DNA of 64,000 nucleotides from a virus: IMG/VR virus record IMGVR_UViG_3300045747_000054, positions 114,733-178,732 of that record, one strand, 5' to 3'. Below the pieces are notes generated by a model. The model worked only from the letters and a program-made list of their open reading frames with translations, searched no databases and had not been told where the DNA came from. This document shows, piece by piece, positions 50,924-59,786 of the stretch (position 1 is its first letter; each line of letters starts with the position of its first letter). Position numbers and translations under genes: made by a program.

Positions 50924-52984
50924 TTAAACTGTCCTAATATTCACTGTAATTGCTGATGTATCATAAGGATCTAACGAGATTATGGTGGACTGTGATGACT
51001 TGAAATCCAGCTTATTTGGCTTGGAGTGAATCTTCAAGACCTTGAGTGGTTCACTAATATCTATTGGATTGAAATTTGACAATACCATCTTTCCATTTAC
51101 GTAGTCGATTGTACCAGCATTTGCATCTAGAATTTTCTTGACACCATTACCATCGAAATAGTAACTTCTTAGAATACCAGTTTGACCTTGAATCGTAGCC
51201 GTAATCTGTGCCGTGGTTGTAGGGAAATCATTTACTGCTGGAATGATAGACAATACGGCAGTGGTATAACCGACACCGGGATTCGTAATCACTACATTCT
51301 TTAGTTTTCCGTTGACGATAACAGCAGTCATCGCAGCACCAGTACCGTCTCCATCAATAACAATCGATGGAGTCTTTGTGTAGTTGGCACCCGGAATTAC
51401 GATACTGACACTTTCAATTCCAGAGAAGGATTCTGGTGTTTCTTCTAGGAAGATACTTCTTTCGATACCAGAAAAATCATTCTGAGTATATGCAGGTGTA
51501 CTGAATATTCTATCAAGAGCGGTCGCGCCTCTTCTTAGTTCAGTCTTGAAATCCAGTGTGTAGGTTTCTGAGGTTCCCATTACTGGACTTAGACGCTTCT
51601 GAATATAGACATCTGCCGTAGATGATTGAATCGAAGGATCGGTGTCATCGATGTATCTTAGCAACTTCGAAAGCTTGAAGGTAGACTGGAAGTTATTCAG
51701 AGTGTCTACTGCAAAATTGCTGATTGACTGTTTAATCGCAGCCTGTATCTGTCCAGAATTCATGGTTGTTTGGCGAGGATCATAGGTTACGTCAGCAGTG
51801 ATCATTACGTAGTTGTAGTTTACGTCTACGAATTCTGGTGTTACAGTCATGACACTGAAATTTCTGATAACGTCAGTAATCAAATATTGTTTCTCTACTT
51901 CTGTTACTTGATAGCCAAGCTTTGGTTTTGCCGCAACGTAAACCTTGCCATATACTGGTGGTGTCACTTCTTCGCCACCCCAAACATTGACCGCATCGAA
52001 GTATGGGTACTTCTTGTTGATCATGGTAATGTAATCGTATTTGGTTACTGCACGATTGTTTGAGATGAACGATTTTGGTGCAGCAAACTTGATGTCGTCT
52101 ACCAGTTCTCTGATGGAACCACCGGCAGATTTGACGTATGTTGTGGTATTAGAAATAGATCCAGCAAGAAGTGGAGTCAATAACTTAAACACTTCCAGAC
52201 CATTGGCAGCATCACCAAGACTATTGATGTATGAGACTGCCACCAGATTGCCGTCCTGCAATCCAGCACCGAAGATATCATCACCAAAATAGATCCTGTA
52301 ATTCCCGTTCTGTCCTTCTTCAAGATAATAGACTTGACTGGTTGTAAGAACTTCGGTTGAATCGGTGGCTAGTGTGTATGTGTTTTTTGATAGTTCTGTC
52401 GAGGACTTCTGGACAATAACTTGTAATGTAGATGTATCGATATTTGCATCTGGAAGCTCAAAGATCTGCTTTGGATTTGTTTGGCTATCGACTACGAATA
52501 CGTATGATGCCAATGAACCTTCCTTGATTTTCACATCATTGAACTGGAATACGTTTCCGACATTCGAAGTTACATAGGTATCAGTTGATAAGAATATGTA
52601 AGACTTTCCATCGGAAGACTGGCTGCTGAATGATGAAAATCTTGGTAGAGTCAATGTAGTTGTTGGGTCTGAATTGGCTTTAGTTATGGCAACGTTTACT
52701 AGTGCAAGAGACGATGTAGTTGATCTTGGAGTATAACCAATCAATTTTGCATGTGATACGGCAGACTGTCTTAGTGCAGATGAATCTAGGAACATTTCAT
52801 TGGCTACCATATTGAGGTAGAATGAGTTGTAGTGGGTGTTGTAGGCTAGAATGTCCAATAGGATGTTAATACCAGCACCTTCAAAATCAAAGTCTGAGAA
52901 CTCTGATTGAGACTTAAGATATGTCTTCAGATTACTCTTGATTAGATCGAAATCAAGATCTGCTACATTTAGTTTCGTTGCCAT
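50924..52984 (-). CDS. 6: Baseplate wedge protein gp6
   Basis: This 686-residue protein (T4 gp6 is 660) forms the inner baseplate ring and is related to the gpJ/J-like baseplate family. The N-terminus LNVADLDFDLIKSNLKTYLK then FDFEGAGINILLDILAYNTH is the family hallmark, followed by ANEMFLDSSALRQSAVSHAK. The middle has VDDIKFAAPKSFISNNRAVT, KYDYITMINKKYPYFDAVNV and WGGEEVTPPVYGKVYVAAKP, again classic gp6. Near residue 530 a GIESVSIVIPGANYTKTPSI...NPGVGYTTAV module is inserted. It is encoded between gp25 and gp7, exactly as expected for the wedge operon. Confidence 0.95.
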   Translation of the reverse strand: MATKLNVADLDFDLIKSNLKTYLKSQSEFSDFDFEGAGINILLDILAYNTHYNSFYLNMVANEMFLDSSALRQSAVSHAKLIGYTPRSTTSSLALVNVAITKANSDPTTTLTLPRFSSFSSQSSDGKSYIFLSTDTYVTSNVGNVFQFNDVKIKEGSLASYVFVVDSQTNPKQIFELPDANIDTSTLQVIVQKSSTELSKNTYTLATDSTEVLTTSQVYYLEEGQNGNYRIYFGDDIFGAGLQDGNLVAVSYINSLGDAANGLEVFKLLTPLLAGSISNTTTYVKSAGGSIRELVDDIKFAAPKSFISNNRAVTKYDYITMINKKYPYFDAVNVWGGEEVTPPVYGKVYVAAKPKLGYQVTEVEKQYLITDVIRNFSVMTVTPEFVDVNYNYVMITADVTYDPRQTTMNSGQIQAAIKQSISNFAVDTLNNFQSTFKLSKLLRYIDDTDPSIQSSTADVYIQKRLSPVMGTSETYTLDFKTELRRGATALDRIFSTPAYTQNDFSGIERSIFLEETPESFSGIESVSIVIPGANYTKTPSIVIDGDGTGAAMTAVIVNGKLKNVVITNPGVGYTTAVLSIIPAVNDFPTTTAQITATIQGQTGILRSYYFDGNGVKKILDANAGTIDYVNGKMVLSNFNPIDISEPLKVLKIHSKPNKLDFKSSQSTIISLDPYDTSAITVNIRTV

Positions 52985-52994
52985 TTACTATATC

Positions 52995-53387
52995 CTATCT
53001 TAAACGTTCTAGGAAGAACGTAACTGTTATTGGCTCTGCTACATTAGACATGAAGAATTCGATGGTAACATCAAACCCATTTCCATCAGTATTCTCCACT
53101 ACATAGACGTTCTGTAAATCGACTCTAGGCTCGAAATTGGTAATAACATCTGTTATTTCCTTCGCCAGAATCTGTGCAACAACCGGATCTATTGGTTCGA
53201 AGAGCATTTTTCTGACATTCGACCCTATTTCTGGATGGAATGGTTTTTCATAGTGATTGAGAAGAATCAGGTTCGTGAGTGACTGCATAATAGCATTTAC
53301 ACCCACTTTCTTATTCACATCCTTTTTGACGGGATGTGGAATAAAATTAAGGTCTAAGTCTTTATATACTCTGCTTGATTGTGCCAT
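52995..53387 (-). CDS. 25: Baseplate wedge protein gp25
   Basis: This 130-residue gp25/TssE-family protein (T4 gp25 is 132) links wedge and sheath and triggers sheath assembly. The family's EPR-type motif is seen in ITNFEPRVDLQNV (about 87-99). LNHYEKPFHPEIGSNVRKML (about 43-62) is the conserved central segment with the invariant G-x-x-R/L pattern. The N-terminus DLDLNFIPHPVKKDVNKKVG is also typical. A GATAAATA late-promoter-like element lies 26 nt upstream, so the wedge genes 25-6-7-8 may form one unit. Confidence 0.96.
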   Translation of the reverse strand: MAQSSRVYKDLDLNFIPHPVKKDVNKKVGVNAIMQSLTNLILLNHYEKPFHPEIGSNVRKMLFEPIDPVVAQILAKEITDVITNFEPRVDLQNVYVVENTDGNGFDVTIEFFMSNVAEPITVTFFLERLR

Positions 53388-53412
53388 TATCGTTGTTTCT
53401 TCCAGTATTCTT

Positions 53413-53420
53413 TATTTATC
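53413..53420 (-). promoter_or_regulatory. Probable late promoter (GATAAATA) for gene 25
   Basis: The minus strand reads GTGATAAATAAAG, 26 nt before the gp25 ATG and just before the gene 5 stop. It is a 7/8 match to TATAAATA at the spacing used by the exact promoters. Confidence 0.55.
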
Positions 53421-53423
53421 ACG

Positions 53424-55487
53424 CTATGCAACCGCAGTTGGCTTGAGATTTACAAGCTGGTTTCTGGCATAGGTTGCATGGTCTTTTAGGGTTCCATATG
53501 GCATTGCAGACTTCAATGTTCCATCGGCGTAGGCAATATGGATCCAACCCGGACCACCAGTGGTAGTATATTCCAACAAGAATTGTTTGGAGATCTTTCC
53601 AACTAATGAGAATATTTCTGTCGCAGCATCAAATGCCGAGATCGAAACACCATTTTTCTTGATTGCTGAGAAATCAACCGCTCTTGCCAAATCGTGGTCA
53701 GATGGCTTATAAACGCCAGCAGTAGTGTGCGAAGCACCAGATGGTAGGTCTGCTTCACCTCTTCTATAGCAAGAGGTGATGGTGAATGTGAATCCTGCTG
53801 CCAATATTGGTTCTACAATGTTCTCAGATAGCTTGACAATATTGCATAGTAGTTCTGCTTGAGTTAGACCATACTGATCCTGTAGCTTTCTACTTCCACC
53901 TTGTGTATAGTCTGCTAATGTGAAGTTCTTGGATACCTGTACTTGCTTATAATCATCCTTTAGGGTGACAGATCCACAAACAACAGCCTTATTTGTTCCA
54001 CCAGCAGGTGGTGTCACACCGTCGCCATCTTGAGTTAATGGAGCAGTATCTGTAGCTGGCAATCCGGCGTCTGCGAGTATCTTATTGTATGTTTCTTTTG
54101 GCATTTCAAAATCGTCGTTGACTGATATGATTTCAAAATGAGTCGATCCGGCATCGATATATGCAGGAGCATCTGTTTTGGTGTTTCTTGCTTCTGGTGC
54201 TGGAATTCCAGCAGCGGATCCAGTTGCTGCCGAAGAAGCACCACCCGGAGAAGCTGCACCTTTCTTGATACTAACATCACCACCATCAATCTTGACTATT
54301 CCTCCGTTGACATCTACTGTACCGCCACCCATTTTGACGGATGTACCCTTAAGGTTCATCGTGCCGCCAGCTTGGAAGTTACCAGATCCTCCAGCAGTCA
54401 GATTCAGTTCACCATCAGAAGAAACCTTTGTTGATCCTCCACTGATATTCAATTCATCAGATGCAGTTAGATGCTGAGTTTTTGCAATAACTGTGGCATC
54501 GTCAGTGATATCGATATTCAGAGATTTTGCCTTGATGTTTAGTTCTTCTCCGACACTAAGATTCATCTTTCCACTAACTTTGACATCTAAGTTGTTTCCA
54601 CCTTCAAGGTATATGTCGCCACTGGCATGAATAAGAACGTCAGAATCGACAGTCAACATTGCCTTTCCAACAATATAAACGTGATCATCACAAAGGACAA
54701 TCTTGAAGTTGTTTCTAACTATCTCTTCAATCTTTGAGCCGGTTGGATAGTATTCCTGAAAGGATCCAGTTCTGTGTGCCAGCGTTATTCTTTCGGCACC
54801 CGGTGTGTCGTCAAATTCCAGAGAATGACCAGATTCTGTTTCTAGAACTTGGTTGAATGGATACTTTGGTGAATATGCTGGAGGTGGTTCTTTGAATTTC
54901 GTGTCATTCGCAGTCTTGATGAATGGATATGTCTTGTTCTTTCTTGAGGAAATCACATCATATGAATGTAAATCATTTCTTGAAAGACCAGTAATAGAAG
55001 GTCTATTGGTCTGATCCGCATGAGGATATCTCAGAGATTCGACTACTTCACTGTTTGCAGTATTAGCCTCGGAAATCTGTATTCCAGTCCCATCAGTCTT
55101 ATAGGTTCTGGATACTACTTTCTTAGGTGATTTCTTGATTACTTCTGGAGTACGAATATCGTTGAATCCGACAGCAGAAGTTGCAGGATCAGCATTGAAG
55201 TTTGGTATGATTCCCATCATAATAGGAACCTGTGCATTTCTTCCATCTGCGAAGAAACCGAATACCATATCAGCCTCTTTTGGAGTGGTAAATGTACCAG
55301 TGTTGAGAGCATTGACTGGATGTGCCCAAGGTAGATGCTCTGACGGAATATCAGATAGACTTGCCGAATTCCATCCAAAGATACGAACTTGGCAACGCCC
55401 TAATCCTAGTGGATCGCTGCGATTTTCAACGATACCCATCCACCAGACAAAACCATCCAGACCAGCATAATTCTTTTCTAAACTCAT
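53424..55487 (-). CDS. 5: Baseplate hub / spike protein gp5 with C-terminal M15-type peptidase domain
   Basis: This is a 687-residue protein. The N-terminal OB-fold (FVWWMGIVENRSDPLGLGRC then QVRIFGWNSAS, LPWAHPVNAL) is the gp5/VgrG type. The middle has repeated octad-like strands (SVGEELNIKAKSLNIDITDD, VSSDGELNLTAGGSG, VDVNGGIVKIDGGDVSI), typical of the triple beta-helix needle. No T4-lysozyme ExxxxxxxxDxxxxxT signature is seen. Instead residues about 575-655 carry SCYRRG, S-x-H-(x6)-D (S596/H598/D605; the usual Gly is Ala601) and PGWIHIAY (H650), the Zn-ligand layout of M15 peptidases. It probably cleaves peptidoglycan cross-peptides during injection. Confidence 0.88.
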   Translation of the reverse strand: MSLEKNYAGLDGFVWWMGIVENRSDPLGLGRCQVRIFGWNSASLSDIPSEHLPWAHPVNALNTGTFTTPKEADMVFGFFADGRNAQVPIMMGIIPNFNADPATSAVGFNDIRTPEVIKKSPKKVVSRTYKTDGTGIQISEANTANSEVVESLRYPHADQTNRPSITGLSRNDLHSYDVISSRKNKTYPFIKTANDTKFKEPPPAYSPKYPFNQVLETESGHSLEFDDTPGAERITLAHRTGSFQEYYPTGSKIEEIVRNNFKIVLCDDHVYIVGKAMLTVDSDVLIHASGDIYLEGGNNLDVKVSGKMNLSVGEELNIKAKSLNIDITDDATVIAKTQHLTASDELNISGGSTKVSSDGELNLTAGGSGNFQAGGTMNLKGTSVKMGGGTVDVNGGIVKIDGGDVSIKKGAASPGGASSAATGSAAGIPAPEARNTKTDAPAYIDAGSTHFEIISVNDDFEMPKETYNKILADAGLPATDTAPLTQDGDGVTPPAGGTNKAVVCGSVTLKDDYKQVQVSKNFTLADYTQGGSRKLQDQYGLTQAELLCNIVKLSENIVEPILAAGFTFTITSCYRRGEADLPSGASHTTAGVYKPSDHDLARAVDFSAIKKNGVSISAFDAATEIFSLVGKISKQFLLEYTTTGGPGWIHIAYADGTLKSAMPYGTLKDHATYARNQLVNLKPTAVA

Positions 55488-56764
55488 GATTTAATTAACT
55501 CGTTCAACTTCGTGGAGTTGTTAACTGGAACAGGCATATAATCGCTGATACTATCTGATAGCAATTCTATGGAACAGGTATACACATCACCAATGAATCT
55601 GTGGTGTACTGCCGATACTAGATATTTTCCACTTCTGACTTTGTTTAACTCTACTGCCTGTTCTTGTGGATTATACTTCTGAACTTCAACATCGATAACC
55701 ATACCAGTTTTCAATAGAATGTCACCGGGAACAGTTCCGATCATCTTGAACAAATGTAACTGTCCAAGTTTTGATATAGTCTGACACATCCAATCTTGAG
55801 GAACGGCAGGATTTACATTTGGATCCGAATCCTTTACTACAACATACTTCATCATATTTGAATAGCTATCGTAGAATGTAGTTCCGAGGCGATTCTTAAA
55901 TCCATTCAGGGTTACTTCTTTATTAAGGATACCAGTATTTTTTAAATCTACTGAATTAAATTTGAATGGCTTGAATTGCTTGGTGATTATGTCAAGTGTA
56001 TTTAACGATGATGAAAATGAACCATAGCGACTCGCTTTCATGATATCGAAATCTTCAATGATTTTTAAGTATGTAAACGTATAAGAGTTTTTAATCACAT
56101 CACCATCAGTCTTATCTCTTTCGGAATAGGTAGCATATGACGGTTTAGCTAGAAGGTCTTCGTAAGATGAGAAATTAAATCCATCACGATTTTCATAAAA
56201 GAAATACAAAGTCCCTTTAGGAGAATATGCGCGAGTACCCAACCACATAATTGCCTCGAAAGGATTCATTCTTGGGATAATAATGTCATAGTTGCTACTG
56301 GTCTGAGTTATGTGCCCAATCTTCTTTTTATCCACTTTTAAATAGTTAAGTAATATATCATTCACCATTGCACTTATATTCAAGCCTTTGTACGATTTAG
56401 AAATCATGATTTGTGGAGAAAGTATCATTTCCTCAGAACATAGGTGTAAGGTATAGTTCTGAACACCACCATCAGAATCCCTATCAGATATTTTGTAAAT
56501 TCTGAATACTTTTTTCATCGGTTTGTTTAGAGTTGGCTTATCTAATTCCAATTCTATAAATTCATTTCCATGAAGTTTAAAAGTTGAAATGAGTTCGGCA
56601 CCATCACCAAGACGGATCATTCCAGTCATACAAGGACTAAAAAGGTCTTCATAAAGATTAAGTTCAATTATGGTCTGACTGATATCCAGTACTTCACCAC
56701 CACTAGTATAGAGGTTAGCTTTGGATAGTTTGTAAGAATATGTTGTATGTAAGGCTTCTGTCAT
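55484..56764 (-). CDS. 27: Baseplate central hub protein gp27
   Basis: This 426-residue protein (T4 gp27 is 391) forms the hub trimer that holds gp5. The strands DISQTIIELNLYEDLFSPCM then TGMIRLGDGAELIS form the first tube-like domain shared with tail tube proteins; FRIYKISDRDSDGGVQNYTL continues it. Later LIPRMNPF-like RMNPFEAIMWLGTRAYSPKG and the C-terminal GKYLVSAVHHRFIGDVYTCS followed by IELLSDS are the conserved hub segments. Its stop overlaps the gp5 start by four bases, an arrangement fitting equal production of hub and spike. Confidence 0.88.
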   Translation of the reverse strand: MTEALHTTYSYKLSKANLYTSGGEVLDISQTIIELNLYEDLFSPCMTGMIRLGDGAELISTFKLHGNEFIELELDKPTLNKPMKKVFRIYKISDRDSDGGVQNYTLHLCSEEMILSPQIMISKSYKGLNISAMVNDILLNYLKVDKKKIGHITQTSSNYDIIIPRMNPFEAIMWLGTRAYSPKGTLYFFYENRDGFNFSSYEDLLAKPSYATYSERDKTDGDVIKNSYTFTYLKIIEDFDIMKASRYGSFSSSLNTLDIITKQFKPFKFNSVDLKNTGILNKEVTLNGFKNRLGTTFYDSYSNMMKYVVVKDSDPNVNPAVPQDWMCQTISKLGQLHLFKMIGTVPGDILLKTGMVIDVEVQKYNPQEQAVELNKVRSGKYLVSAVHHRFIGDVYTCSIELLSDSISDYMPVPVNNSTKLNELIKS

Positions 56765-56765
56765 T

Positions 56766-57443
56766 TTATGTCAGTAGATTAGCGAATTCATTTTCAATAC
56801 GTCCAGCAAAATCTGCATCAACTACGTTCACGCTTCTCTTGTCTTCATTAACAGATACCTCATAATCATATGCAGTAACTGCAACGTGATTTGTTGTTAT
56901 TGTTATATCGACATTGATTCCATCAGAATCTGGAATTAAAATACTCTCTGTACTTATAGGTATGATCGGCGTATTCAGAGTAGCAAGTGTATTTGGTAGT
57001 ATTGAATTTGTCGAATTATCATAATATGATGTGGTCAATTCTGTTGTATAAAGTTGACTGTCTATAGCACCATTCTTGTTGGTAGTTACAGTAACCTGTT
57101 TTTCATGATGGTGTATCTGAGACTGAGCATTTGCTATAGAACCATACTTGTCAGTTAAGTAATTATCAAATGCCTGATACTTTAACGGAACATCATAGTA
57201 CGGATCAATATATTCATTGGCAAACATCACCATCCAATAACGATTCGGATCACCATATAGCTTATGAGAAATAATTTCAGGTGTGTCTCCTTCATTCATA
57301 TCATAAGCATAAAATAATTGACTGTTATTCAATACTTCTTTGACGAACTTTACCTTGGTAAATATGTTGGTTACTGTTTTGAAATCTACTAGCTTATCAT
57401 CTAGTGTATACAACATCTTTCCAAAATTTTCGAAGTAATTCAT
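56766..57443 (-). CDS. 53: Baseplate wedge protein gp53
   Basis: This 225-residue protein (T4 gp53 is 196) staples neighbouring wedges together. The segment YAYDMNEGDTPEIISHKLYG then DPNRYWMVMFANEYIDPYYD is the LysM-like signature of gp53. The C-terminal half (about 110-200) is a more variable beta domain rich in Thr, Asn and Ile. It is one base away from gp27 and two bases from gp48, all in one operon after the divergent promoter region. Call is secure from the LysM-like core and location. Confidence 0.92.
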   Translation of the reverse strand: MNYFENFGKMLYTLDDKLVDFKTVTNIFTKVKFVKEVLNNSQLFYAYDMNEGDTPEIISHKLYGDPNRYWMVMFANEYIDPYYDVPLKYQAFDNYLTDKYGSIANAQSQIHHHEKQVTVTTNKNGAIDSQLYTTELTTSYYDNSTNSILPNTLATLNTPIIPISTESILIPDSDGINVDITITTNHVAVTAYDYEVSVNEDKRSVNVVDADFAGRIENEFANLLT

Positions 57444-57445
57444 CT

Positions 57446-58651
57446 TTAGAATCCTCTATCAACAATTTCGCGAGTAATAACTTCAACTTCCTTGAAGGTA
57501 AGCTGCATACTGATGTCGATTGGGGCACCATCCGTGAATGTTGCAAATTGTCCTGCTGCCGAATAGTTTACTGATATGTCTTCTAACACACAAGTAGAGA
57601 CTTTTCCAATATAGTCATTCTCTCCATCCTTGAAACAATATTGAATATCAAATTGACCGGGTGGAATATAGTATGATCCATTAGTTGCTGTTGCTATTTC
57701 TGGTGCAGCATATTTTCTGAAAGTATTAATAATTTGCTTTATAGTATCGGCTTCACTTTTATCTCTTGGTTGAAATTTGAACTCGTAAATGAACGAACGA
57801 AAATCTGTCATTCTATACATCATTTCAACTTGAGGATTTAAGGTTTTTCCCTTACTTCTTAGAAGGAAATCAGTAAATCCACCACCAACAGTACCAGTGG
57901 CTTCTGCCAATGCTCCTTTAGCTTCGGTAGCAGCAGGATTACTCATTACTTCGCCAAATGCCTTTCCAACTCCAAATCCATCTTGTACATTACCATTTAA
58001 TTTATTGTAACCAGCCTCTAGTGCCCCCGCGCCTCTTTGCGCTGCACCAAGATCACCCAATGCCGATGTTAAAGATGCAGTTTCATAGCTATGTGAATAT
58101 CTGTGAAAAACGGTATCTGGCATGTATATTGCAACAGCCTCTTTGATTCTATTGAATCTTGGTTTCTTTACTATATCTTGTGCCACTTCCGAAACTAAAC
58201 CAGCAGCGGCACCAGTAATTCCAGCCGAAGCAGTTTTTGCACCAAGGTCTGCTGCATCGGTTACAATTGTTCCATGACCAACAGAAGAAGAAATTCCAGT
58301 AAGAATCTGTTTTGAGGCAACAACAGCACCAAGTTCTACTCCACTACTCGTTATTGCTTTGTTTGTCTGTAGACCAGATTTTCCAGTAATATTAGCATTC
58401 TGATTTGCAATAGAAACTATATCACCGCTCACTTTATTTCCAGTAACATAATACTTAGATGGATCTGGTAGGTTAATATAGAAGATCATATAATTTGGAA
58501 CTTCGCTTCCTAACCCGCTTGCTGGATACTTGGTGTGTGTAAAGTCATATGCATCATTCTTTCCAAGAACAGATAATGGACCGCGTTGCACCGTTCCAGA
58601 TGGATTAGTTGGCGTATTTACTTGCATATTCATTGTGGAAGGTGATGCCAT
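57446..58651 (-). CDS. 48: Baseplate tail tube cap protein gp48
   Basis: This 401-residue protein (T4 gp48 is 364) caps the hub so the tail tube can start. Conserved segments are VPNYMIFYINLPDPSKYYV near the N-terminus, AVAIYMPDTVFHRYSHSYET, NPQVEMMYRMTDFRSFIYEF then KFQPRDKSEADTIKQIINTF, and YIPPGQFDIQYCF...TCVLEDISVNYSAAGQF. The middle (about 90-170) is Ala/Gly-rich and probably flexible. It is the first gene of the minus-strand baseplate operon, about 24 nt from one half of the divergent promoter palindrome. The other initiator, gp54, is on the opposite strand. Confidence 0.88.
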   Translation of the reverse strand: MASPSTMNMQVNTPTNPSGTVQRGPLSVLGKNDAYDFTHTKYPASGLGSEVPNYMIFYINLPDPSKYYVTGNKVSGDIVSIANQNANITGKSGLQTNKAITSSGVELGAVVASKQILTGISSSVGHGTIVTDAADLGAKTASAGITGAAAGLVSEVAQDIVKKPRFNRIKEAVAIYMPDTVFHRYSHSYETASLTSALGDLGAAQRGAGALEAGYNKLNGNVQDGFGVGKAFGEVMSNPAATEAKGALAEATGTVGGGFTDFLLRSKGKTLNPQVEMMYRMTDFRSFIYEFKFQPRDKSEADTIKQIINTFRKYAAPEIATATNGSYYIPPGQFDIQYCFKDGENDYIGKVSTCVLEDISVNYSAAGQFATFTDGAPIDISMQLTFKEVEVITREIVDRGF

Positions 58652-58674
58652 TTAGAATGTCCTGATTAGAATGA

Positions 58675-58697
58675 TTTATTTAGGGGCACTAAATAAA
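58675..58697. promoter_or_regulatory. Divergent late promoters forming a 9-bp inverted repeat
   Basis: TTTATTTAG and CTAAATAAA flank a 5-nt spacer (GGGCA), a perfect palindrome in the 68-bp gap between divergent genes 48 and 4. Each arm gives CTAAATAA on its own coding strand, 22-24 nt before the ATG, and resembles the TATAAATA late octamer. They probably drive the minus-strand baseplate and the plus-strand gp4 operon at once. Confidence 0.65.
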
Positions 58698-58719
58698 CGA
58701 AAAGGCTCAATATATTTAT

Positions 58720-59157
58720 ATGGCATACTCAGGTAGATACCACCCAAAGAATCCTTCCAAATACGCTGGCGACCCTGCCTCTATTTGGTATAGAAGCCTA
58801 TGGGAAAGAAGAGTGATGACATGGTTAGATGATGATCCGAATGTTCTGGAATGGTCTAGCGAAGAATTAGTCATTCCCTATATCTCGCCAATGGATAACA
58901 GAGTACATAGGTATTTTCCTGATTTCTCTGTAAAAGTACGATCCAAATCTGGAGAAATTAAGAAAATGGTGGTGGAAGTCAAGCCCGAGAAGCAAACTAA
59001 ACCACCAGTCAAAAAGAAGAAAGTGACCAGAGGGTACATAACCGAAATAGCCACTTGGGGTGTTAACGAAGCCAAATGGAAGGCAGCTACAGATTACTGT
59101 CTAGATAGAGGGTGGGAATTCAAAATTATAACCGAAAAAGAGATATTTCAAAAATAA
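58720..59157 (+). CDS. 4: Head completion protein gp4
   Basis: This 145-residue head completion protein (T4 gp4 is 150) is needed before tail joining. MAYSGRYHPKNPSKYAGDPA then YRSLWERRVMTWLDDDPNVL is the family signature. It has a PD-(D/E)xK nuclease layout: FPDF (D68) and VEVKP (E86, K88), with E29 in LWERR as a possible further ligand. This suggests a role on protruding DNA at the portal. It is the first gene of the plus-strand operon; its TAA overlaps the next ATG (TAATG). Confidence 0.93.
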   Translation: MAYSGRYHPKNPSKYAGDPASIWYRSLWERRVMTWLDDDPNVLEWSSEELVIPYISPMDNRVHRYFPDFSVKVRSKSGEIKKMVVEVKPEKQTKPPVKKKKVTRGYITEIATWGVNEAKWKAATDYCLDRGWEFKIITEKEIFQK

Positions 59158-59786
59158 TGGCAATCAAGAAATCAAAACTGCTGGACAAGATAAACGCCAA
59201 CCTATCGGCAACTGGTATGCCTCTGAGGACTACGGATGCTCGTCTATGGCTGAGAAATAACCTCAAGAGCCTTGTGGTGGATCAGCGTGCCATGCTCAAA
59301 GACCGAAAGAGAATGGCAACCAGAATCTTTCCAGGAAAGATGTATTTCTTCAATTACGATCCAAAATTGAAAGAAACGCTGCCTTACTACGATAGATTTC
59401 CTCTAGTCATACCCATCGAAAGATACCCAGATGGTTTTCTGGGAATCAATCTACATTATCTACCTATCAAGTATAGAATCATACTTCTTGATAAACTATA
59501 CAACACACTAAATAATGAGAAATATGACGAAACTACGAAGCTTAGAGTTAACTATACATTACTGAGTGGGACTAGTAGATTCAAAGAATTCCAACCATGC
59601 CTAAAGCGTTATTTGAGTTCTCATCTAAAGTCAAGACTTGTCGAGATCGAACCCAATAGTTGGGAGACAGCAATATTTCTTCCTGTTGAGAGATTTGTTG
59701 GTAAAAGCGCGGCAGCAGTACAGAGAGAATCCGTTAGAGACATATCTCATTACAATCAGAGCGATGAAAACGAAGAGAACAAGTAA
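59157..59786 (+). CDS. Conserved T4-like phage protein beside gp4, possibly DNA end protector gp2
   Basis: The start is ATG 59,157-59,159 (MAIKKSKLLDKINANLSATG), overlapping the gp4 stop as TAATG; an earlier ATG inside gp4 is unlikely. The 209-residue product has a helical basic N-terminus, then KMYFFNYDPKLKETLPYYDR followed by FPLVIPIERYPDGFLGINLH, a motif conserved in T4-like phages as I recall. It ends with ERFVGKSAAAVQRESVR. In T4 gene 2 (end protector, gp64 group) adjoins gene 4, so this may be its counterpart, but I cannot confirm homology. It is part of the head/tail operon. Confidence 0.7.
   Translation: MAIKKSKLLDKINANLSATGMPLRTTDARLWLRNNLKSLVVDQRAMLKDRKRMATRIFPGKMYFFNYDPKLKETLPYYDRFPLVIPIERYPDGFLGINLHYLPIKYRIILLDKLYNTLNNEKYDETTKLRVNYTLLSGTSRFKEFQPCLKRYLSSHLKSRLVEIEPNSWETAIFLPVERFVGKSAAAVQRESVRDISHYNQSDENEENK

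Noticed and set aside
59112-59156. Earlier ATG inside gp4 for the following gene
   Set aside because: The TAATG overlap start fits the operon style and the MAIKKSKLL terminus; the upstream 15 codons lie in the gp4 coding end.
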